64,000 nt of DNA from Gigaspora margarita (GCA_009809945.1 WTPW01002478.1:17701-81700); one strand, 5' to 3'. Counted from the stretch's first letter, positions 35,293-48,180 are shown. Translations and numbers: made by a program. The notes: generated by a model not told the origin, from the sequence alone.

Positions 35293-36556
35293 ATTTTATA
35301 TTATAGCTGATCTTATATTTGATTAATAAACTAAGAGTGGTATAGTATAACTAATAAGAAATTAGAGAACCTCTATTGTAGTAATATAAGCTATTTAAAC
35401 AGGATTATATTAGTTTGTAATAGAATAATTGTGATTTCTGTATATTTGATTTACCAGATTTAGGTTGGGTTGAATGTTGTGATTTCTATATCACTTTGTT
35501 AAAAAAGTTTTGTTATTGTACTTACCGATTATTGTAGTAACATACATTAGTTTTGTATTGGAATCATCATGATTTTAATAGTGCTTTTCTATAAGAAAAT
35601 TTTGCTACCTTATTTGCTGCCTATTTTGTTAATATAAGCATTTATATAAATTAGTTACTAGTTATTGTACTTACCAACTATTGTAGTAATATGAGTGATT
35701 TAGACAGGGTTGTATTAGTTTTGTATTGGAATAATCATGATTTTTATAGTAATTCATGTAAGAAAATTTTTTTACTGTATTTACTAACTATTGTGTTGAT
35801 ATAGCAATTTAGGTAGATTTGTTAGTTTTGTATTGGAATAATTAATTGTGACCTCTAAATCGATTTGCTATAAAAAATCCTGTTATTGTACTTACTGACT
35901 ATTGTAGTAATATAAGTATTAGACAAGATTATATTAGTCTTGTATTGGAACAATTATAATTTCTGTAGTGATTTGCTATAAGAAAACTTTATTACTGTAT
36001 TTGCTAACTATTGTAGTGATATAAGCATTTAGGTTGGATTAGTTTTATATTAAATAATTATGATTTCTTATCGATTTGCTAAAAAAATTTGTTATTATAC
36101 TTACTATCTATTATAGCAACATATATGATTTTAACAAGATTATATTAGTTTTGTATTAGAATATTATGATTTCTGTAATGCTTCGCTATAAGAAAATTTT
36201 GTTACTATATTTTACAGACTACTTTGGTAATATAAGCATTTTAGATAGATTAGTTAGTTTTATATTGGAATAATTGTAATTTCTATCTATAAAAAATTTT
36301 GTTATTGTTACCAACTATTGTAGTAGCATAAGTAATTTAAACAGGGCTGTATTAGTTTTGTATTAGAATAATTGTGATTTCTGTTGTGATTTGTATAAGA
36401 AAATTCTGTAACAGTAATTACCAACTATTGTGTCAATATAGCAATTTAGGTGGGTTTATTAGGTTTGTATTAAAATAATCATAATCTCTATACAGATTTG
36501 CTATAAAAAAATTCTGTTATTGTACTTACTGACTATTGTAGTAATATAAGTAATTT

Positions 36557-37117
36557 GGGTGTTCTCAAGCACCTAAATCAATAGATCAGAAAAAATTTTA
36601 AATAGTCAGGAGCCAAAAAAAAGTCTGATTATCTTTTTTTTAGAGTTAACTATTAAACTCTGATGAAATTATAATCATTAAAAATTATTATATTGCTTTT
36701 AATATTCAAAACTCTTATCATATCTAAAGATAATGAATTTTCTGAACATTATTTGTATTAAAAGGTTTCTTTTAAAAAATACTTTGTCATATTCAACATT
36801 GGTCTTGTTCAAAGCTAAAGATACAAAAAGCTACAGATATTGTTGTTGTAACTATACAAGAATATTTATAAAGTCCATAAATGAAGAAATTGGGCACTTG
36901 GAGTTGCAAAACTATATTTGTTTGTTAGAGTATTGTCAAAAAAAGAGGCTATATTTGTTTGTTGATCATCTTTTTTTGTTATGGTTTGCTGAAAAGATAT
37001 AGTAATAATAAAGTAAAACAAAAATGGCTGCTCAAACAATGATTATTACAATCATTGTAATAATTGAGCATCATCTTAATCACTATCAGTCTATATTGAA
37101 GGAGTTGTTTGAGAATA
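36557..37117. mobile_element. Unclassified insertion in array C
   Basis: About 560 bp interrupt the repeat unit. The edges GTGTTCTCAA and TTGAGAATAC are weakly inverted. Includes an 89-codon plus-strand frame (36733-37002) with no recognisable domain and heavy AT bias; I do not call it a gene. Confidence 0.4.
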
Positions 37118-37669
37118 CTATTAGACAGGATTATGTTAGTCTTGTATTGGAAGAATTGTGATTTTTGTAATTATTTGCTATAAGAAAACTCTGTTAGCAT
37201 ATCTGCCAACTATTAAAGTAATCTAGATTATTAGTTTTATATTGAATAATCATGATTTCTATATTAATTTGCTAAAAAAAATGCTATTGTACTTACTGAC
37301 TATTGTAATAACATAAGTAATTTTTGACATAGTTATATAAGGTTTGTATTGGAATAATCATGATTTCTGTATTGTTTTGCTATAAGAAAATTTTATTACC
37401 ATATTTGCCAACTACTTTGTAATATAGGCATTTTAGATAAATTAGTCCTTTTATATTGGAATGATCATAATTTCTTATATCAATTTGTTGTAAAAAATTT
37501 TGTCATTGTACTTACCAACTTTTGTCTATTGTAGTAAAGTAAGTGATTTAGACAGAATTATATTAGTTTTGTATTGGAATAATTGTGATTTTTGTGGTAA
37601 TTTGCTTTAAAAAAACTCTGTTAACATATTTGCTGACTATTGTGATGATATAAGTAATTTAGTTTTATA

Positions 37670-38328
37670 CCTGCCTATCCTGTATTGGTGGTCCCAGCCT
37701 CTCTTAACATCTGAGGACTCCTATATGGGTATGCCTAGAGCCCGTTAGGCCTTGACATGTACATGCCTCTATGCTTCTACTTCTTACTGGTCGGTAAGTT
37801 CTGTATTGCCCTTGTGAGGTTCACTTCAATCCAAATATCCACTAAAACCTTCCTATCGGTCTTTCCTCGATATCCTCAAACTTCCAAACCAGTTAGCCTG
37901 AAAGGATCAGTCGGCCCAACTTTAGTGCTGAATGGACTCCTTCCTCTTGGTACATGCTGCTGAAACACATGTCCTTTTCCTCTGGTGCGACTCTGGTGAC
38001 CAGGTTGGTGGACCCCCTCCTCGAGGATCTTGTCATCCAGTTCTCTGGCTCTAGTTTCCAATATTCCAATTATAGTTAGCACTGTCAAAGATCTTTGCTA
38101 CTTTCTCACTCGGGACTTCCAAATAGGTATCCATTTTCTGATCCTTTGATTTTATATGCACCTGATGGCTCCTATTCAAAATAGTGTACCAAAGGACCTA
38201 TGAGGAGAAATGGTTACCATAACACAGGCCTATTTTCCAAATCATCACCAGTGGGATTTGAACCATAGACCTGCTGCTTGGAGTGCAACAACTTACCAAC
38301 TTCTCTAAGTCGCCACACCCCTTTGCTG
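37670..38328 (-). mobile_element. tRNA-derived retroposon, second minus-strand copy
   Basis: Head GGGTGTGGCGACTTAGAGAA with B box GGTTCAAATCC (minus strand). Body shares CTTGGTACATGC, CTGAAACACAT and CTTTCTCACTCGGG with 34256-35292. It ends earlier (about 37670), so it is 3'-truncated. It keeps several CpGs, suggesting it is younger than its surroundings. Confidence 0.75.
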
Positions 38329-38945
38329 CCGTTAAATATACTTACTTACTATTGTATAATATAAGTAATTTAGATATAAAGTTTGTATTAGAATAATATA
38401 ATTTCTACTACGTATAAGAAAATTTCTGTACTGTATTTACCAACTATTGTAGTAAAACAAGTGATTTGGTTAGTTTTTATAATAATCTATATTGATTCGC
38501 TAAAAAAAATTTTACTACTACTGTACTTACTGACTATTATGATGATTTGAACAGATTATGTTAGTTTGTATTAGAATAATTATGATTTCTTTAGTAATTT
38601 ACTATAAGAAAGTTCTATTACTAAACTCACTAGCTATTGTGTAATTTAGATAATGAGTTAGTTTTGTATTGAATAATATTGATATCTATAGTGATTTGCT
38701 AGAAGAAAATTCTGTTATTGTATTAACTGACTATTGAGATAATATAAGTAACTAGACAGGGTTATATTGGTTTTGTATTAGAATAATTGAGGTTTCTAGT
38801 ACTTTTTTGTAAAAAAATTCTATTACTATACTTGCCAACTATTGTAGTAATATAATTGATTTAAACAGATATGTTAGTTTTATATTAAAATAATCATGAT
38901 TTCTATAGTAAAATTCTGTTACTATAATACTTGCAGGCTGTAAAG

Positions 38946-40139
38946 TAGAGGCCTGCATTGGGTTCTGAAGCCCGACTCAGCCCAGGCCTGCCCATCCTGG
39001 TTTGCGAGCCGGCTGGGCCTAACAATTGAATTTTATAATTGCAGGCTGGGCTGGGCCTAAAATTTTATAATTGCAGGCTGGGCCAGGCCTAAAATTTTAT
39101 AATTGCGAGTTGGACCAAGCTAAATTTAATAATTAATTATAACTACAAATTAGATTAGATTAAAATTTTTTGTTTATTAAAAATCTTTTTTTTAAATTAA
39201 AGTTTAAATATATATCTATGTATTTTTTTTAGTATTAAACAAATTTACTTAGTATATTAAGTTAAAATTAATTAGTAAAACTTTTAAGAATAATAAAATT
39301 TATAAAATTTTATTAATAAAATTCTATAAAATCTTATTATTCTTAAAATTTTACTAATAAATTCTAACTTTATACATTAAGTACTATATATTCCCAAAAT
39401 AAGCTCCATTTTTGAAAGAAAAATTATATGAAAATAGTGTGAGTAGCTTATTTTAGAATAAAAATAGCTTTTTATTATTTGCGAAAAATTTTATTAAGTA
39501 AATTGATAATGGTAATTAAGTAAAGTTTGTTCAGAAGATCATAATACATATATTTTTAAAATTTTATACAAATAGAATATCTTTTTATTAATTGACTTTT
39601 GATTTTTACATTTAATGAATATAATTTTAAAAAAATTAAAATTTTTTATTGAATGTAATATGCAAAAATGTATTAATTAAAAGTTATCTAATTTGGATAA
39701 AGCTTTCAAAATATATGTATTTTGCTCTTCTGAACAATTTTAACTTAATAAGATAGATTGACTTACTTGGTAAAATTTTGACTATACTATAGAATAACTA
39801 CTGATAATTGTATAAGTAGCTTATTTTCAAATACAAGAAGTTTTTATATTTTTCTTTAAAAAAGAAAAGTAGCTTATTTTTAGAGTAGCTTATTTCAGAA
39901 ATATATATAAATTTGTTTAGCACTAAAAAATATACATATTTATAAAATAAATTAATTTATAAACTTATTATCTTTTATATTTAATAAAAAATTTAACTTA
40001 TTTTAAATTTATATATTTGCGGGCCGGGCCGGGCCCAAAATTTAAATTAATTAAAGCAGGCTGAACCGGACTGGCAAAAATTTTTAACTCTAATTGCGGG
40101 CCAGGCCAGGCTGAAAATTTTGAAATTTGCAGGCCTCTA
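38946..40139. mobile_element. hAT-like element with GGGCCGGGC motifs
   Basis: Inverted ends TAGAGGCCTGCA and TGCAGGCCTCTA. Subterminal regions carry many GGCTGGGC / GCCCGGCC motifs in opposite orientation at the two ends. It inserted in array C, which resumes at 40140. The 8-bp duplication cannot be resolved. Contains a TA-type element at 39384-39907. Confidence 0.85.
39384..39907. mobile_element. TA-flanked element, AAGCTACC family, nested
   Basis: Left edge CTATATATTCCCAAAATAAG and right edge TTATTTCAGAAATATATA with inverted TAGCTTATTTT motifs, like 26980-27526 and 32913-33229. The right boundary is uncertain by a few bases because of the TATATA run. Confidence 0.7.
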
Positions 40140-40400
40140 CTATATTATAAGAGATTTAGATAGGGTATGTTAGTTTTGTCTTGGGATAATCACAATTTTA
40201 TAACACTTTTCTGTACAAATTTTGCTCTGTACTTACCAACTATTATTATAATATAAGTGATTTAGACAAGACATGTTAGTCTAAATTAGAATAATTGTGG
40301 TTCTTATAGTGATTTGCTGTAAAAATTTTTGTTATTATACTTGATAACTATTGTGATAATATAAATAATTTTGATAAGATTATATTAGTTTAGTACCCAA
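40140..40400 (-). repeat. Array C, remainder beyond the hAT insertion
   Basis: Two more units with the same geometry: AATAG-TTG-GTAAGTAC near 40235 and a decayed one near 40350 (donor TCAAGT). Confidence 0.7.
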
Positions 40401-40849
40401 ACCAATTATCATATTAAAGTGATAAATCAATATAGTTATACTGGTCTTATTAAAAGAATAGGCTAGAGAGAATGGTGAGTAGTACTCAGATTTAATCATA
40501 AGGATGTTATTTTTTGAATAAGCAATAGCTAATAGCAATGTAAAAAAAATAAACATTTGAAAATAACAAATATGAAGTAAACAATTGATTTTGGTTGCAA
40601 AATTCTTAATCATTTGAAAGCATAATTCCAAACTTTTATTTCTTTCATTTGTAACTATCACAAAATATTAATGTGAAAGAAAAAATTGTCTATAAATCTT
40701 GTTGATAAACATTATAAAGTGTAAACAAAGCTAATTAGCTTTTATTTTATGAATAAATTAAAGCAGAATATAAAAAAAATTTACTCTATAATATTATTAA
40801 CTGCTATCAATGCATTTTTGTAACTGGCTTAGATTAATATTCTTGTCTG

Positions 40850-43200
40850 TTATAACTATTTTAGAGTTCTTTTTTGGTCTTCCTTGCTTTTTTTTATAGG
40901 AAGTATATTTTTCTTTTCTTTTTCCTTCATATATCTAATATTTAGTTCTTTTTTCTCGAACCTAATTCTTTCTTCTTTTTCATTCTTATATCTAATTCTT
41001 CCTTTTTTGGTCAGACATTGGCCTTGCTTTTGATAGGGTTGTTAATTAGTGGATGTTCCAGGGATGCTGAAGTATTGCAAAGTTAAAATAAGATCTTGTC
41101 AGCAAAATATAATGCCTCCAAATACTTTTCGAAATATGATATAAAATCTGCACATTTATGAGAGTTGGTTGCAATCTTGTCTGCAATTTTCTCTGACAGT
41201 TGATGGATGTGCATAAACTGGATTTGAGAATCACTTTTACCAAATGATTCATGTGATGCTAAAGTTCCTGGGTCTTGTAATTGTAAAGGGTTATAAAAAT
41301 TTATATAGTCTTTTGAAAGTTCCAACTTGGGCAGATACTTTTAAAAAATAAAAGGATCAAAATAAGCAAGAGATAGGCAAACTACAACTGCAAGAGAATA
41401 ACAACACACTATTCTAGAAAATTCAAGATTGTGGCAGCAACAAGAAAGTACACTGCTATCATAGTAGACTAAACATATGGGCCCTCAAAAGTAGAAACCA
41501 GACAATTTTACAATTTTTTGAAAATTAACCTGTTTGATTGATCAGGTGTAAAATTTAAGGCACAATCTTTTTTACTTAATAATGAAAGCCTGATCACTTA
41601 ATAAATTTTTGCAATACAACAGTTAAAAGCATTTGATGCTATAATTTAAAAATAGATTTACTGAGATTTACTATTAGTAATATGAGTGTTATACAGATCT
41701 ACAGATCTATTAATCCTGTTTAAACAGGTTTGTTAATCATGAATAAGTTATTTTTAGATTGTTTTGATTTTGTGTAACAAAATAGTTTTTGCTGATTTTC
41801 TTAAAACCCGTGATCGGCCAAATTATCTGGTTTCTAATTTTGAGAGCCCATATTATATTAGGCCTTTTATAATATAATAGCTTAAAACAATGCACTCTAT
41901 CATTATCTTTTATTTCTTTATACACATATGCATCCTGTCTCAAATTTCTTCCAAGCATATCATGTCAAACAACCAGTAGCTTGATTCTTAATAGGATTTG
42001 GAAAAGTCAAAGAAATAGGATACACAAGCTCCTTATAGGCAGAGATCTGCTTAGCCTCTTTGTAAAAATTGAGTGCATGTTTAAATACTGCTAAAAATTC
42101 TGTGAGCCTTGTTTTACAGTTAATGAAGCCTTTTAACAGACTTTTCATTGATTCTCCTCACTGCATCAATGACATGTCAGCAAAAAAATAATCTTTTAAA
42201 TATGCAAGGGCCCACTGATCATACTACCAACTAAGAGCTCCAGGTACAATTTTGACTCAGTATAGTTTTCATTTTCTATTATATATTTCTATTGTTTTTC
42301 AAATTTATTTTGATTAATATAATGACTTAGGTATTGTATAAGGTCCACATAAAAAATACTATACTTTGTTCCAAGCTTAGATATCATATATTCTTTATTA
42401 TATGCCAAATACAAAGATTATGTTTTGTACTATATTTATTGGTAAAAACAGACTGGATAGCATTGGCCATTGCAAGATTATTGTCTGTAAGAATAGTAAG
42501 AAGAACAGTGCAAAAAATACAAATGAAAGCTTCAAAAGGCTATTCAAAGCTTAAGGATGTTTCATTACAAAGCAGTGCACTAGCAGTGCAATAAGAAAGA
42601 CTATTATTGGTGATATCTGTAAACACTCCAAAAGGCATCAAGAAATAATTGCTCTTATATGTGTTATCATAAACAATCATGTTATAAAAATGCATATTTT
42701 TTTATTTTTGTATAGTATTAACCAGATTATATGCTTTAACTAGTTATTATTATCTAGTACTAATTTATTTAAAATTCAGGGTATTGCTAGATTTTTGTTA
42801 GAAAATAAGAAGAAAATCATGTATCTAAAACTTGCTATGTAATGTGAGGTTAGCATCAATCAAATTATATACAGCCTTTATTATTCACTTCTTTACAACT
42901 GGTTTATATTTTATCGTAAGAAGGGATTAAGTTTGTAGTATTGAAATTCCTGCTTTTTTTGCAGTAAGAAATTTCTCTTTAAGAAAGCCTGGTATTTCAT
43001 GATTGGCAGGTAAAATGTGCATATATTGGGGCAAAATAAAGTTATAGTTATGATAATGATCTACTTGTAAAATATAATATTTGTCATTATCTTTGTTATA
43101 ATTCAGGTGAACAGACCAGGAGCAGTTGCATTTTTTGATTTCTTATTTCTGCTTTTTTTATTCAGATCTTTAGATTTAGATTTGAAAACACTAGAGTGAT
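40850..43200 (-). pseudogene. Mutator-like (MULE, FAR1-type) transposase relic
   Basis: Minus-strand fragments in family order. A FAR1-type DNA-binding segment (CSWSVHLNYNKDNDKYYIL...HYHNY, 43060-43170) is followed by a linker (HEIPGFLKEKFLTAKKAGI, near 43000) and the MULE catalytic region (DNTYKSNYFLMPFGVFTDIT, then CNETSLSFE, LTDNNLAMANAI and LCIWHIIKN, 42370-42680). The conserved downstream FINCKTRLTEFLAVF (near 42100) and a basic tail (KRKRKIYFLKKARKTKK, near 40900) complete the series. Stops interrupt it (for example after LSFE), so it is dead. It cuts and pastes DNA in its active form; terminal repeats of the element were not identified. Confidence 0.8.
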
Positions 43201-43369
43201 CACAAGCAAAAACTTGGGCAGAATGCAAGCTATTCTTATAATTGTTGCCTTTTAAAAAATTACTTTAAAACTACTTGTTTCAGCATATTAATTGGTGACT
43301 TATTTAAAGGCCTCAAGAGAGGCATAACCTTGGTCATACTAAGAAAGTGAGTTATTTAATTCTTCAGAT

Positions 43370-43535
43370 TTCAATGGGTTTCAGGTTCTAATAGGTTTCT
43401 GGTTTCAATATGGTTTTTGGTTCCAATAAAATTTCTGATTCCAATGATGTCTCAGGTTCTAATGAGGTTTAATATTCGAATAAAATTTTAAATTCCAATG
43501 TATTTTCAGGTTCTAGCAGGGTTTTAGGTTCATAG
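43370..43535 (+). repeat. ~21-bp minisatellite
   Basis: About eight imperfect copies of GGTTCCAATRGGTTTCTR. No gene. Confidence 0.75.
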
Positions 43536-43655
43536 TTTTTTATTGCAGCTAGTAAATTGATTAGAAATAACTTCTTAAAATAAAGACTGCTGTTAGTTTT
43601 TTGTACAAAACATTGTGCAAATAATCTCTCAATAAGATTACAAGTAATTAATTAT

Positions 43656-43724
43656 AATATTCTAATTCATATATAAATAAGTGAAAACTTCATTTTCACT
43701 TATTTATATATGGATCAGAATATT
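43656..43724. repeat. Short hairpin
   Basis: Perfect-looking stem with ATATATAAATAAGTGAAAA and its complement around ACTTCA; outer AATATTCT/AGAATATT also pair. Possibly a tiny foldback MITE. Confidence 0.7.
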
Positions 43725-44519
43725 GTTATTTAAAACTTTACCATGAATAAACTGCTCTTGTGATATTTCTTCTTGTTGCATGCTAGCATGTTAATGGGCC
43801 TTGGTTTAATATTTATAATGCTGTTACTACTTGAAAAGCTTGTTTTTCATTTGTTTTAAATTTTTTATATGCCACACTCTGCTGAATTTATAATGTAAAT
43901 AGGTTCAGAAATTATTTTTTCTTACTATATATTACAACAATTTAATAATTGAACCTTTTGAATCTTGTAATCATAAAGTGTACAACTGTTCTTAACTTGT
44001 TGCAGAACATTAAACATTGCTGGTTCAAGAGGGCTATCCTTCCTATATATTCAACAGTACCAATTATTTAACTTCAAAGTTTGGTTTATTAAATGTTCAT
44101 TTATCTAGGTTTGATTTAAAGATTTTTTTTACGTACTCATATACATATGTGCCAATGAGCAAGAGTTTTTTTTTGGTTGCATTGTTTGGGTATCAGTGGT
44201 AAATAAAAAAAAAGTCTTAAATTCTTTGTTTGATAGCACACACATATATATGCATATGATACTAAGGAGTTAGTGCTCTGGCCTATCACAAAAATTACAA
44301 TCTGGATCACCTGCAGGTGGGTCACTCAGGTGACCTGGGTGAATACTAGATAATAAAAAAAATTCTGCTACAGGTTACCTGGGTGAACACTAGGTAATAT
44401 AAAAAATTTTGCTATAGATTACCTACAAGTAGGCAGTCTAATTCTAAAAAAAAAAAACATTGGTTAAAAAAAAAAGAAATACAAATTAAAAAAAATTTGC
44501 TTAGAAAAAAAACACTATT

Positions 44520-44635
44520 TTATACTATTTTTATTTCTTTCTCTCTTTCTTTCTTTTTTTTCTCTTTCTCTTTCTTTCTCCCTCTCTTTCTCTTTTTCTC
44601 TTTCTCTCTTTTCTCTCTTTTTCTCTCTTCAATTT
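44520..44635 (+). repeat. Polypyrimidine (TTTC/CT)n tract
   Basis: Low-complexity CT-rich run with almost no purines over about 100 bp. Confidence 0.9.
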
Positions 44636-44814
44636 GTTTGATTGACTTATTTAATTTATAGATTATTACAGATTATCAATTTGGCAGGATTAGTTTTGGG
44701 AGTTATTTATTGGCAGGTAATATAAGGTATACAAGTAAAACTAGAAACAATGAATACACAGTGAAATCAGTAATATGAAACAAACCATTACCTATTATAA
44801 CCAACCCATATGGG

Positions 44815-45090
44815 TCACCCATGTTGGTAATCCACAGGTTGACCCAAGAGTGATTCGCGAGTTGATCCATGAGTGACCTGTGGGTTGCCCATAAGTGATT
44901 TGTGGGTGATCTGTGGGTTGACCCATGAGTAAGTTGTGGGTGACCTGTGGGTTGACCCATGAGTGATTTGTGGGTGACCTGTGGGTTGACCCATGAGTGA
45001 TTTGTGGGTGACCTGTGGGTTGACCCATGAGTGATTTGTGGGTAACCTATGGGTTGACCCATAAGTGATTTGTGGGTGACCTGTGGGTTG
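44815..45090 (-). repeat. 34-bp minisatellite open in all three minus-strand frames
   Basis: Units of 34 bp starting TTGACCCATGAGTGATTTG (for example 44951 and 44985), about seven copies. Because 34 is not a multiple of 3 and the unit has no stop on the minus strand, all three frames run through it (130, 97 and 77 codons) and give the same 34-residue periodic peptide (GSTHRSPTNHSWVNPQ...). This explains the long ORFs without any gene. Confidence 0.9.
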
Positions 45091-45280
45091 ACCACTTAGG
45101 TGGGCCATAATTCACACTATTCAGAGGTGATTCAGCACTTTAGGTTGGAATAAGCAATGTCAGTTAAAGCTTTGTTACATGATATTCGAGTTGTTTGATT
45201 GGTCCACATGCCAGAAATATATAAGTAATATATTTCTGGCTAGAGATGCCTAGAATTTCTCTTTTGTTTATTATTTATTA

Positions 45281-45774
45281 TTAAGGGTAGAGGATATGTA
45301 GATCATTTTTCATATGATCTTGATAGCAAATTTTTTTTCTTTTTAAAATTAAAGAAAATTTTATTAAGTTATTTTAAAATTCATAGGTATTTGTGATTCT
45401 AATGGTAGTAAAATCATTAATATTGGTTAGATATTCACTTAGAAATATGTAGTTAGAATTTGGGTATTGATTTTTTGTTTACAAAAATCATATGATGACA
45501 TATGATCTAGCTGATCAAAATTAATGGTTTGTGCAACCCTAGCAAATTTGAGGCTATCACAGCAAACTTTATAATATATACAAGTATACTTTTTTAAAAT
45601 AATTTGTTTATTAAAATTTATATCTTTAGAAAAAGCATATTTTAATTTATAAAAATATAAAATTTTGAAAAAAATTAATTGTGTTTTCAAAAATTTTTAT
45701 TAGTAGCATATTTTTATTCTCTATATAAGGTTCTAATTTGTTATGTACTTGATCTATGTATCCTCTACCCTTAA
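45281..45774. mobile_element. TTAA-bounded element, TTAAGGGTAG family
   Basis: Inverted ends TTAAGGGTAGAGGATATGTA and TATGTATCCTCTACCCTTAA. If TTAA is the target duplication this resembles piggyBac-type targeting, though the terminus is GGG rather than the usual CCC. No transposase. Confidence 0.85.
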
Positions 45775-45799
45775 TTATAGATTTTTATTTTTTATTATT

Positions 45800-47227
45800 T
45801 TAAGGGTAGGGTGAACGTAGATTATTTTTCATATAAAATCAGTTGCAAATTTTTTTTGTATAATATCAATTACACAAATGGAAATCAAACAATAGAATCT
45901 TTCATGATATACGTACATATGTATGAATGAATATACGGACATACAAGCTATAGCAGGTAGAGACAATTTTGCACTACTTGTAGGGCAAGTAAATATAATT
46001 TTTATTGTATTTTATTTTATTTTATTATTTTTTTGAAAATAACTGGAAAAATCACCATTTATACAAATCAATCTAAATATCGATATAGATAAGTATATCT
46101 CTTTGTTTACTTTTTTTTCTTTTTTTACTAAAAGCAATTTTTTTCTTTTTTTTTTATATCTAGTATTGCCGTCTTTGCTTGTTGGTGCCTCTTTTTATTA
46201 CTTTACTGGTGTTTCTACTTTGCCGCTTTCTGGTACTGTGCCATGTTGCATTCGCTATACTGTATTGCATTTTTTAGTGTGTTGGCCGTGCCATATTGCA
46301 GTTCACCAATGCACTGTCATATTGAATTACTAGTTCATGTTGACTTTTTCCTGTACTAGTATTTTAGCAGTGTCGTTATATTGTTGATTTCTTTGGCTTA
46401 TTGTTTGTCTTTTCTTTGCTAGTGTTTAGGTTGTTGACAGTGTATAAAGTAATGATTAAGAAAAGAAATTAGGGTTATGGATAGGTTTAGAGAGAGGGTT
46501 AGAATAGAATTAGGCTGTAGAGTGGTTTAATAACAAGGTTAGGGTCTGCAGGATTAGTGTAAATGTTAGGGTCATGTTTAGATAGTTGTGCGGGTCTAGT
46601 TGGAGGTTAGAGTTAGGTTGGTGTTAAATGGCAAGGTAGATTTTAGTATTAGATTGTAAAAATAGTTTGCGCATTATAAATAAATAATGAAATAAATATG
46701 AAATAAATATAAAATAAATACAGTATGAAATACTAATACTTTATTGTTTTAAAAACTTCGAAGTCTGGTTGTTAGGCAAGATTTTTTTTAAAAAAAAAAT
46801 ACAGTGCTATATATTATTATAAATTAAAAAAAATAAATTTATTAAAAAAATATTTATTTAATCGCTTTAATTTATTAAAGCTATATACTACATACTGTAT
46901 TATTATTACAATCACGTTTTAAAACATTTGCCATCCCTAATTTTGATTGGATAATCATTTATTCTAGAATGTCGATCAAATAAAAAAAATTTTGTACTAC
47001 CTAGACAAATTTTACAATATATACACATAGGTTTTTTTAAAATAGTATAGGGGCCTAAAGTTTACTACCATAAATAGAAGGATTTGATCTATGTACCACA
47101 AATTTTTGGCTAAAATTAATCGTTATTTAAAAAAGTTTTATTAGTGGCATATTTGTGAAACACAAGTAAAATTTTTTTTGCATGATGATCCTATATGAAA
47201 ATGATCTACATTCACCCTACCCTTAAA
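45800..47227. mobile_element. TTAA-bounded element, larger relative
   Basis: Inverted ends TTAAGGGTAGGGTGAACGTA and TACATTCACCCTACCCTTAA, then AGATTATTTTTCATAT inverted. The 1.4-kb interior includes a T/G-rich stretch (46110-46420) and a GGGTTAG-rich stretch (46460-46620) without a recognisable gene. It lies head to tail with 45281-45774. Confidence 0.85.
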
Positions 47228-47327
47228 ACTTGTAAAAAAATTAATTTTTTATAAGTTCTATTGGCTATTAGATATTGTATTATTAAATTTAAAAAATAGA
47301 TTTTGATAAGAATATTGCTAACTTTTA

Positions 47328-48180
47328 CCCTAGATAACATTGTCTAGTTTGGAACTTAGTAAAAATCAGATTGAGATTGGGTTAGAAGTTAGAGTTTTTT
47401 AAATTTTGCTAACTATAATTTGTAGTGACAATCACTGGTATTATGTAATCAAACACTAATCAATGCATATATTGTAAAATTAATTTTTTTTAATAACAAT
47501 AGATAATAAATTAAAATGTTGCTAGCTTTTACCCTAGATAACATCACTTAGTTCAGAAATTAGTATATAATCAGGTTAGGGCAAGGTTAGAAGTCAGGGT
47601 TTTTTTTGAATTTTGCTAGCCATAACTAGTAGTAACAACTACTAGTATCACATAATTGAACACTAATCAATATATGTATCATGAAATTAATTTTTTTTTA
47701 ATAATATATTAAATTATAATTATTACATATCATAATAAGGCACTTTTTCTATAAAAATTTGTTATTATTAAAACATTTATTTATATTAATATACTAGACA
47801 ACCAATATAAGTATATCAACTCATATTGGGCCTTTGAAATAGAAAAGGCTAATACTGCCCAAAAAAAAAATCTGGTTTTTGTTATATTTGGATAAATTTT
47901 GACATATGCTACATTTTTCAATTATAAAAGGAAGTTGGTTTGCATAATAAAAAATTGAGATATTTAAAAAAAATTTTGGGAGTTTTGTACATTATGGGAT
48001 TACCCAATATAATAGACTAATCAAATCACAAAAATTTTGATTAACCCAGATTAGTCTGACCAAAACAAACTTAGTTTTCTCAAAATTATATATAAACCTG
48101 TATTAGCCCTTCTATTGCAAAGGCCCTATATACTATTCTATATTACAAACATATACTTTGTACTGTTTGTGTTGCTTCAC
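47328..48180 (+). repeat. ~190-bp tandem units and flank, same family as 50239-51180
   Basis: Units begin GCTAACTTTTACCCTAGATA (47330 and 47520). The following sequence (GCACTTTTTCTATAAAAATT ... ACTTTGTACTGTTTGTG) matches the right arm of the large inverted repeat at 50980-51180. Confidence 0.8.

Larger units (their letters stand above)
32283..38940 (-). repeat. Tandem array C with AG-NNN-GTAAGT geometry
   Basis: Degenerate ~105-115-bp units (consensus TAGTAATATAAGTGATTTAG...TTTGTATTGGAATAATC). On the minus strand most units read ACAATAG, three bases, GTAAGTAC. Examples: TCA at 36530-36532, TTG at 35675-35677, and ATA, TCT, GCA, TAA and CTA in others. Some donors are decayed (GCAAGT, GCAAAT, GTAAAT). 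At 32283-34215 units are grouped into a ~545-bp higher-order repeat, three copies. Interrupted by a MITE, two SINE-like copies and an unknown insertion; continues at 40140-40400 beyond a hAT element. No flanking exons recognised. Confidence 0.75.

Noticed and set aside
36733-37002. 89-codon plus-strand ORF as a gene
   Set aside because: No recognisable domain, AT-driven composition, inside an insertion in a tandem array.
44703-45108. 130-, 97- and 77-codon minus-strand ORFs as a repetitive protein gene
   Set aside because: All three frames are open because of one 34-bp minisatellite; no start context or flanking exon.
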